DNA of 38,805 bases from Actinomycetota bacterium (lineage in GTDB: Bacteria > Actinomycetota > Actinomycetes > S36-B12 > GCA-2699445), in contig JAGQTY010000030.1 in assembly GCA_020438795.1 (NCBI GenBank), positions 1 to 38,805 on the forward strand, written 5' to 3'. Both the position numbers and the translations under genes were made by a program. Below are positions 33,977-38,805 of the stretch, piece by piece; positions within the stretch are counted from its first letter, which is position 1, and the number at the start of each line of letters is the position of its first letter. The notes below the pieces were generated by a model. It worked only from the letters and a program-made list of their open reading frames with translations. It was not told the DNA's origin and did not search any database.

Positions 33977-35269
33977 GTGCCGGCGGCCGTGAGTATCGGT
34001 ATCGGCGGCATGGCCGGAGGCTCCATCTTTGCCGTCGTGGGTATCGGCGGGTCGGTCGCCGGCTCGGCACTTCCCATCGCCATGGTGCTGTCCGGCGTCG
34101 TGGCGCTGCTTGCGAGCTACTCGTACGCGAAGCTGGGGGCCAAGTACCCGACCACGGGTGGCGCCGTCGAATTCCTGGTGCAGGGCTACGGCAAGGGTGT
34201 GATCAGCGGCGGGTTCAACATCTTCCAGTGGCTCGGCTACATCCTCTCCCTGGCCCTGTATGGTCATGCCTTCTCCACATACCTGGTCTCCCTGCTCGGC
34301 ATCGACCCCAGCGGCTACATCGAGAAGGCGATCGGGTGTCTGCTGCTAGCGGTCTTCGCGCTGCTGCAGTTCGGTGGCTCCGCGGTGGTCGGCACGGCGC
34401 AGAAGATCATCGTCGGGCTCTGCGTGCTCATCCTGGTGGGATTCGGCATCGTGGGCCTGTTCTTCATCGAGCCCGCGCGGCTGGGCAGTGAGAACTGGCT
34501 CGGGCCGATGTCGATCCTGTTCGCCGCCGGAGTGGTCTTCATCGGATACGAGGGATTCGGCCTGGTCACCAACACCGCCGGGGCGATGAAGAACCCTGCC
34601 AGACAGTTACCGATCGCGCTGTACGTCAGCGTGGGCGTCGTGATCGTGATCTACGTGATCGTGGCCTTCTCGGTCATCGGGAACCTCGCCCTGTCGGCCA
34701 TCACGAGCAACCAGGGGTTCGCACTTGCCGAGGCCATGGGGGAGTTCGCAGGACGGTTCGGCCGTGTCGCGATCTCGGTCACCGCGTTGTTCGCCACAGC
34801 ATCAGCAGTGAACGCCACTGTCTTCGGCAGCGCGAACGCCAGCTACCAGATCGCCCGGGATCAGGAACTGCCTGAGAACTTCGATCGCAAGGTGTGGTCG
34901 CCGAATGCTCGCGAAGGGCTCTTCATCACCGCCATCCTGGCGATGCTCGCGATCATGTTCCTCGACATCACCGCGGTGACGATGCTCGGCAGTGCCGCCT
35001 TCCTGCTGCTGTACGCCGCCGTGAACGCGGGTCATCTCAGGATCAGGCGTGAGACTGGTGCCAGGTCTTATCTGGTCTGGTCCTCGCTGATCGCCTGTCT
35101 GGTGATCTTCGTCTTCCTGGATGTCTACATCTATCAGTCGCGCGGGCTGCTCACCCTGATCCTGATCGCGGTCATGCTCGCGGTCTCGTTCCTCGCAGAA
35201 GGCCTGCTGAGGTTCACCAAGGGTCGGGAAAGGGTGCGGGACAAACGGCGTGCAACCACGCACCCCTGA
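33977..35269 (+). CDS. APC-family amino acid permease
   Basis: This integral membrane transporter has 430 residues from the first canonical start and about twelve hydrophobic segments. The first helix carries G-I-G-G-M-A-G-G-S-I-F, the APC-superfamily helix-1 pattern (G-x-G-x-x-x-G-x-I-F) that binds the substrate amino group. The P-x-x-G-G-A-V-E-F stretch in helix 2 and G-Y-E-G-F-G in helix 6 are also typical. It imports an amino acid or related amine, and specificity is not readable. The start is odd. The GTG at 33977 begins almost inside helix 1 with a weak ribosome binding site. Permease-like coding continues upstream (K-K-T-F-G, acidic and basic residues) to about 33920, where only ATC codons are available. 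Confidence 0.85.
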   Translation: MPAAVSIGIGGMAGGSIFAVVGIGGSVAGSALPIAMVLSGVVALLASYSYAKLGAKYPTTGGAVEFLVQGYGKGVISGGFNIFQWLGYILSLALYGHAFSTYLVSLLGIDPSGYIEKAIGCLLLAVFALLQFGGSAVVGTAQKIIVGLCVLILVGFGIVGLFFIEPARLGSENWLGPMSILFAAGVVFIGYEGFGLVTNTAGAMKNPARQLPIALYVSVGVVIVIYVIVAFSVIGNLALSAITSNQGFALAEAMGEFAGRFGRVAISVTALFATASAVNATVFGSANASYQIARDQELPENFDRKVWSPNAREGLFITAILAMLAIMFLDITAVTMLGSAAFLLLYAAVNAGHLRIRRETGARSYLVWSSLIACLVIFVFLDVYIYQSRGLLTLILIAVMLAVSFLAEGLLRFTKGRERVRDKRRATTHP

Positions 35270-35300
35270 CATCCTTTACACTTGACGGGTCGACAGTTTC

Positions 35301-35373
35301 CGGGGCGTAGCGTAGTGGCTAGCGCGCCTGCTTTGGGAGCAGGAGATCGGGAGTTCGAGTCTCCCCGCCCCGA
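35301..35373 (+). tRNA. tRNA-Pro (anticodon TGG)
   Basis: A complete cloverleaf is visible. The acceptor stem is CGGGGCG/CGCCCCG, the anticodon stem CCTGC/GCAGG around TTTGGGA, and the T-arm is GGGAG/CTCCC around TTCGAGT. The anticodon TGG reads CCA and possibly CCG proline codons. The discriminator is A and no CCA is encoded. It lies 38 bases upstream of tig. Confidence 0.97.
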
Positions 35374-35411
35374 CAGATGAACCAGACCCACCGCACAGCA
35401 GGAGGCTGCAC

Positions 35412-36773
35412 GTGAAGAGCGAACTCGAGAACCTGTCCGAGACCAAGGTCAAGATGAGTGTCGAGCTGGACTTCGACGACCTGGCCGAGGACATCGCGGC
35501 CGCCTACAAGAAGATCGGGTCGCAGGTATCCATCCCCGGATTCCGTCCCGGACGGGTCCCGCGTCAGATCATGGATCAGCGCATCGGTCGAGGGCCGATC
35601 CTCGAAGAGGTCGTCAACGAGCGGGTTCCGCGGGTCTACGAGGCGGTGCTCTCCGAGAAGGAGATCTTCGCAGTGGGCCAGCCCGAGGTGGAGATCACTG
35701 AGATCACCGACGGGGAACGAGTCACATTCACTGCCGAGGTGGAAATCCGCCCGGATTTCGAGCTGCCGCAGTACAAGGGCGTCAAGCTCGTGGTGGACGC
35801 CCTCGAGGTGTCCGACGATGACGTGAACGAGCAGGTGGACACACTGCGCAAGCAGTTCGGCTCCTACAACGAGGTGGACCGAGCAGTCGCGCAGGGTGAT
35901 GTGATCCTGCTCGACATGAGCGCGCAGACGGCCGAAGGCGACCCGATCGAGGAGCTGGCCCAGACCGCGTTCTCCTACGAGGTCGGCGAGGACGGGGTCG
36001 TACCCGGTCTCGACGAGGCCGTCATCGGGGCGCAGGCCGATGAGGAGCGCACCTTCACCTTCACGCCCGAGTTCGGCGAGTACGAGGGTCAGGACATCTC
36101 GGTGACGGTGAAGGTGACCGCGGTCCGGGAACGGGAACTGCCGGAACTCAACGACGACTTCGCTCTGATGGCCTCGGAGTTCGACTCGGTCGCGGAGCTC
36201 ATCGAGGACGTCAGGAGCAAGCTGGGCCGCCGCCGCCTGCTCGAGCGGGGACAGATCGCCCGCAACAAGGCCAATGACTACCTCCTCGAGGCCGTGGACT
36301 TCCCAGTCCCCGAGGGCATCATCAGCGCCCAGATCGAGGAGCACTTCTCCGACGACGAGGAACACGGTGACGACGACCACCGAGCCGAGGTGGAGGAGAA
36401 CGCCCGCAAGAGCCTCCGCTCACAGTTCCTGCTCGACCGGATCGCAGACGCAGAGGAGCTCAACGTCGCGGAGGCCGAACTCAGCCAGTGGCTGATGATG
36501 CAGGCACCTCAGTACGGCATGTCTCCGGACCAGTTCGCCAATGCGCTCGTCGAAGCAGGTCAGGTTCCCACCGCCGTGGCGGAGGTCCGCCGCGGCAAGG
36601 CCCTGGCGTTCGTGCTGGAGAACGCGGAGATCGAGGACACCAACGGCGAGCCCGTGAATCTGGACGAGATCGATCAGGTCCTCGGCGGCCCCAGTCAGGC
36701 TGTGTCGGAACCGGTGGCTGAGGACCTCGATGAGGCCGGTTCTCAGGATTCGCAGGACGACGAGCAGGACTGA
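35412..36773 (+). CDS. tig: Trigger factor, ribosome-associated chaperone
   Basis: This 453-residue chaperone docks at the ribosomal exit tunnel and shields nascent chains. The N-terminal ribosome-binding domain carries the signature G-F-R-P-G-R-V-P at residues 43-50. A FKBP-type peptidyl-prolyl isomerase domain follows (about 150-240), then the helical substrate-binding domain to about 425. The last 25 residues are an acidic Glu/Asp/Gln/Ser tail often seen in actinobacteria. The GTG at 35412 has GGAGG close upstream. The order tRNA-Pro, tig, clpP1, clpP2, clpX is conserved among actinobacteria and links folding with degradation. Confidence 0.97.
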   Translation: MKSELENLSETKVKMSVELDFDDLAEDIAAAYKKIGSQVSIPGFRPGRVPRQIMDQRIGRGPILEEVVNERVPRVYEAVLSEKEIFAVGQPEVEITEITDGERVTFTAEVEIRPDFELPQYKGVKLVVDALEVSDDDVNEQVDTLRKQFGSYNEVDRAVAQGDVILLDMSAQTAEGDPIEELAQTAFSYEVGEDGVVPGLDEAVIGAQADEERTFTFTPEFGEYEGQDISVTVKVTAVRERELPELNDDFALMASEFDSVAELIEDVRSKLGRRRLLERGQIARNKANDYLLEAVDFPVPEGIISAQIEEHFSDDEEHGDDDHRAEVEENARKSLRSQFLLDRIADAEELNVAEAELSQWLMMQAPQYGMSPDQFANALVEAGQVPTAVAEVRRGKALAFVLENAEIEDTNGEPVNLDEIDQVLGGPSQAVSEPVAEDLDEAGSQDSQDDEQD

Positions 36774-36786
36774 CCGGGGGCGACCG

Positions 36787-36803
36787 CTTCGCTCAGCGCG
36801 TAG
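36787..36803 (+). promoter_or_regulatory. Predicted ClgR operator upstream of clpP1-clpP2
   Basis: TTCGC (36788-36792), five bases and GCG (36798-36800) reproduce the TTCGC-N5-GCG core described for the activator ClgR in Streptomyces. From the T before CGC, 14 of 15 positions also match the right part of the corynebacterial ClgR consensus. The centre lies about 80 bp before the predicted transcription start of clpP1, suitable for an activator site. ClgR controls clpP operons in other actinobacteria. Confidence 0.6.
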
Positions 36804-36861
36804 TTGTTGTGCCATGGGCGAAACCTGGCAGGCCGGGGCACTTGTGGAGCCTCTCAGGCGT

Positions 36862-36867
36862 TAGTGT
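36862..36867 (+). promoter_or_regulatory. Possible -10 element (TAGTGT) for clpP1
   Basis: TAGTGT fits TANNNT. Transcription from it would start near 36874, giving a leader of about 28 nt that contains AGAGGGAG (36889-36896) for the GTG at 36902. No clear -35 is seen, as expected if an activator such as ClgR is needed. Confidence 0.4.
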
Positions 36868-36901
36868 CTTTATGTCAGACACCGTCTCAGAGGGAGTGTC
36901 C

Positions 36902-37534
36902 GTGAGCGACCTTCATGTGCCAGACGGGCTGGTGACAGCCCGGGAACGACAGCCGAGTGGCGGGGCTTTCGACGAGTCCGTATACCAGCGACTGCTCAAG
37001 GAGCGGATCGTCTTCCTGGGGTCGGTCGTCGAGGATTCCATGGCCAACGCCATCGCGGCCCAGATACTCGTGCTGGCGGCCGAGGATCCCGACCGGGACA
37101 TCTTCCTGTACATCAACAGTCCCGGTGGCTCCGTGTCAGCTGGCATGGCGATCTACGACACCATGCAGTACGTGAAGAACGATGTGGCGACCGTGGCGAT
37201 GGGGCTGGCAGCCTCGATGGGGCAGTTCCTGCTCTGTGCAGGTGCGGCGGGCAAGCGTTATGCGTTGCCCCATGCCCGCATCATGATGCATCAGCCCTCC
37301 GGGGGCATCGGTGGCACGGCCTCGGACATCAAGATCCAGGCTGAACAGATGCTCTACACCAAGAAGAAGATGGCCGAGCTCATCGCGGAGCACACCGGTC
37401 AGGACCTGAAGACCATCGAGCGGGACTCCGACCGCGATCGCTGGTTCACCGCGGCAGAGGCGCAGGAGTACGGATTCGTCGACGAGGTGGTTCGCAGCGC
37501 TCGCGACGTGGCTGGCGAGGGAGGCACGGCATGA
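36902..37534 (+). CDS. clpP1: ATP-dependent Clp protease proteolytic subunit ClpP1
   Basis: This 210-residue serine peptidase subunit assembles into heptameric rings, in actinobacteria usually as a mixed ClpP1-ClpP2 barrel fed by ClpX or ClpC. The triad is Ser105 (L-A-A-S-M-G), His130 (M-M-H-Q-P) and Asp179 (R-D-R-W region). The oxyanion and substrate strand I-N-S-P-G-G-S is present. The GTG at 36902 is chosen because AGAGGGAG lies 5 nt upstream. The ATG at 36872 in the same frame would add 10 residues and has no ribosome binding site. The stop overlaps the next start by 4 bp (ATGA), so clpP1 and clpP2 are translationally coupled. Confidence 0.96.
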   Translation: MSDLHVPDGLVTARERQPSGGAFDESVYQRLLKERIVFLGSVVEDSMANAIAAQILVLAAEDPDRDIFLYINSPGGSVSAGMAIYDTMQYVKNDVATVAMGLAASMGQFLLCAGAAGKRYALPHARIMMHQPSGGIGGTASDIKIQAEQMLYTKKKMAELIAEHTGQDLKTIERDSDRDRWFTAAEAQEYGFVDEVVRSARDVAGEGGTA

Positions 37535-38178
37535 ACACGCAGGCCATGGGTATCTCGGCGGCGATGACGCCACAGGGTCGCTACATCGTCCCCGAGTTCC
37601 GTGAGCGGGGCAACGGTGGCATCGAGCGCAATCACAATCCCTACACCAAGCTGTTCGAGGAACGCATCATCTTCCTCGGCGTGCAGATCGATGACACGTC
37701 CGCCGATGACGTGATGGCCCAGCTGCTCTGTCTGGAGCAGATGGACCCGGACCGGGACATCTCCATCTACATCAACTCCCCGGGTGGTTCGTACACGGCG
37801 ATGACCGCGATCTACGACACCATGCAGTTCGTGAAGCCGGAGATCCAGACGGTCTGCCTCGGGCAGGCGGCATCAGCGGCTGCGGTTCTGCTGGCCGCGG
37901 GCTCAGCGGGCAAGCGCTTCGCGCTTCCACATGCCAGGGTCCTCATCCACCAGCCCTACAGCGAGGGCCAGGGTCAGGGTTCGGACCTCGAGATCCAGGC
38001 CAACGAGATCCTGCGGATGCGCACCGAAATGGAGTCGATCATCGCCGAGCACACCGGCCGGGATCTCAAGCAGATCCGCAAGGACATCGAGCGCGACAAG
38101 ATCCTGACCGCGGAACAGGCCCAGGAGTACGGGATCGTGGACGCGGTCATCTCCACCCGCAAGGCAGCCAACTCCTGA
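37531..38178 (+). CDS. clpP2: ATP-dependent Clp protease proteolytic subunit ClpP2
   Basis: This 215-residue paralogue of the upstream ClpP1 carries a longer N-terminal extension (about 35 residues, possibly a processed propeptide). The triad is Ser115 (Q-A-A-S-A-A), His140 (L-I-H-Q-P) and Asp189 (E-R-D-K). Having Ser-Ala where ClpP1 has Ser-Met separates the two subunits, as in mycobacteria. The start lies inside the clpP1 stop codon, with GAGGGAGG upstream. Mixed ClpP1P2 complexes are the active form known from related organisms, which explains the tight coupling. Confidence 0.96.
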   Translation: MNTQAMGISAAMTPQGRYIVPEFRERGNGGIERNHNPYTKLFEERIIFLGVQIDDTSADDVMAQLLCLEQMDPDRDISIYINSPGGSYTAMTAIYDTMQFVKPEIQTVCLGQAASAAAVLLAAGSAGKRFALPHARVLIHQPYSEGQGQGSDLEIQANEILRMRTEMESIIAEHTGRDLKQIRKDIERDKILTAEQAQEYGIVDAVISTRKAANS

Positions 38179-38250
38179 TCGTTCGTGGAGTTGTCGTGTA
38201 TCTGTGATGGACTGTTAACCGAATCAGGCGTGCCAGCCGTCCCGGCGGCC

Positions 38251-38330
38251 GGAGGTACAGGGTAACGTCGGAACTAGGAAACCTCCTTTCGCGGGGGTGA
38301 GGGTAGCTGAGTTTCACAGCCTCTGGAGGG
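38251..38330 (+). promoter_or_regulatory. clpX leader with competing pairings around the ribosome binding site
   Basis: GGAGGT (38251-38256) can pair with ACCTCC (38281-38286). The same CCTCC (38282-38286) can instead pair with GGAGG (38325-38329), which is the clpX ribosome binding site. These two structures exclude each other. A TAACGT hexamer (38263-38268) could be a -10 element. If transcription starts there, the first GGAGGT arm is missing from the short transcript and present only in read-through from clpP2. Confidence 0.35.
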
Positions 38331-38334
38331 TTAG

Positions 38335-38805
38335 ATGTCTCGTACGGCCGACGGGAGCGACCTGCTCAAGTGCTCCTTCTGCAACAAGAGCCAGAAGCAG
38401 GTCAAAAAGCTGATCGCCGGTCCCGGTGTCTACATCTGCGACGAGTGCATCGACCTGTGCAACGAGATCATCGAGGAGGAGCTCACTGAGACCGCGAGCA
38501 CTCCGATGGAGGATCTGCCCAAACCGCGGGACCTCTACGACTTCCTCGATCAGTACGTCATCGGTCAGGAGACAGCCAAGAAGACCCTGTCGGTCGCCGT
38601 CTACAACCACTACAAGCGACTGCAGAACGGTGGCGCAGAACGGGTTCGGGACAACAACGTCGAGCTCGCCAAGTCCAACGTCCTTCTGCTCGGACCCACC
38701 GGTTCCGGCAAGACCCTGCTGGCCCAGACGCTGGCCAGGCGGCTCAACGTCCCCTTCGCCATCGCGGACGCCACGGCGCTCACCGAAGCGGGGTATGTGG
38801 GTGAG
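38335..38805 (+). CDS. clpX: ATP-dependent unfoldase ClpX, N-terminal part (runs off the window)
   Basis: The first 157 residues of the AAA+ unfoldase that feeds substrates to ClpP are present. The N-terminal zinc-binding domain has C-S-F-C (residues 13-16) and C-D-E-C (35-38), which dimerises and binds adaptors and substrates. The AAA+ domain follows, with V-I-G-Q-E (about 73-77) and Walker A G-P-T-G-S-G-K-T (about 120-127). The sequence ends at G-Y-V-G-E in the first pore-proximal region, still open at the last base. GGAGGG at 38325-38330 lies 4 nt before the ATG. The gap from clpP2 is 156 bp, so clpX may have its own promoter. Confidence 0.96.
   Translation, partial: MSRTADGSDLLKCSFCNKSQKQVKKLIAGPGVYICDECIDLCNEIIEEELTETASTPMEDLPKPRDLYDFLDQYVIGQETAKKTLSVAVYNHYKRLQNGGAERVRDNNVELAKSNVLLLGPTGSGKTLLAQTLARRLNVPFAIADATALTEAGYVGE

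Noticed and set aside
35282..35287. TTGACG as -35 of a tRNA-Pro promoter
   Set aside because: A -10 at normal spacing would fall inside the mature tRNA sequence.
31313..35300. Integrative element inserted in tRNA-Gly with a direct repeat of its 3' end
   Set aside because: I found no second copy of the tRNA 3' end in the window and no integrase or mobility gene.

Overview
The window is a high-GC chromosomal segment from a member of the Actinomycetota. Three things support this. The 3' end carries the tRNA-Pro / tig / clpP1 / clpP2 / clpX order with two adjacent clpP genes and a ClgR-like operator. The gene families are typical of the phylum (EttA, long MalQ, PepN, group II truncated haemoglobin). 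Many genes start with GTG, and several have a TANNNT -10 hexamer only 6-8 nt before the start codon, the leaderless mRNA layout common in actinobacteria. The order or genus cannot be resolved from what is seen. There is no rRNA, CRISPR array, insertion sequence, prophage or plasmid backbone.

Layout. 1-4860: tail of an unknown gene, tRNA-Arg, a secreted two-domain cell-wall protein (degenerate NlpC/P60 plus M15-like metallopeptidase), an unidentified Rossmann-like protein and a secreted SGNH hydrolase. 4863-11062: YggU-family protein, cytochrome P450, a large secreted subtilase and the ribosome-associated ABC-F protein EttA. 11198-15973: a nucleotidyltransferase-like protein coupled to a GT-C type membrane protein, whose 3' end overlaps a convergent ABC exporter by 125 bp, then a CsbD-like small protein. 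16017-19305: small membrane protein, truncated haemoglobin, alpha/beta hydrolase and a lone lycopene-cyclase-like protein. 19319-25945: prolyl oligopeptidase, LapA-domain protein coupled to an amidase, MalQ and a small membrane protein. 25964-31160: PepN and, divergently, glpF-glpK for glycerol uptake and phosphorylation. 31239-35373: tRNA-Gly and tRNA-Pro bracket a secreted EEP-family phosphodiesterase, a sulfotransferase-like protein and an APC permease. 35412-38805: trigger factor, ClpP1, ClpP2 and the start of ClpX.

Most genes are housekeeping. The tig-clp block handles folding and degradation, glpF-glpK feeds glycerol 3-phosphate to metabolism, MalQ remodels alpha-glucans, and PepN, the oligopeptidase and the amidase recycle peptides and amides. 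The parts most worth a second look are regulatory or poorly characterised: repeated leaderless promoters, a 9-bp hairpin followed by a decamer repeat between glpF and glpK, a ClgR box, alternative pairing in the clpX leader, an APC permease with no ordinary start codon at its expected N-terminus, and the nucleotidyltransferase-like/GT-C pair. I found no clearly new multi-gene defence or biosynthetic system.
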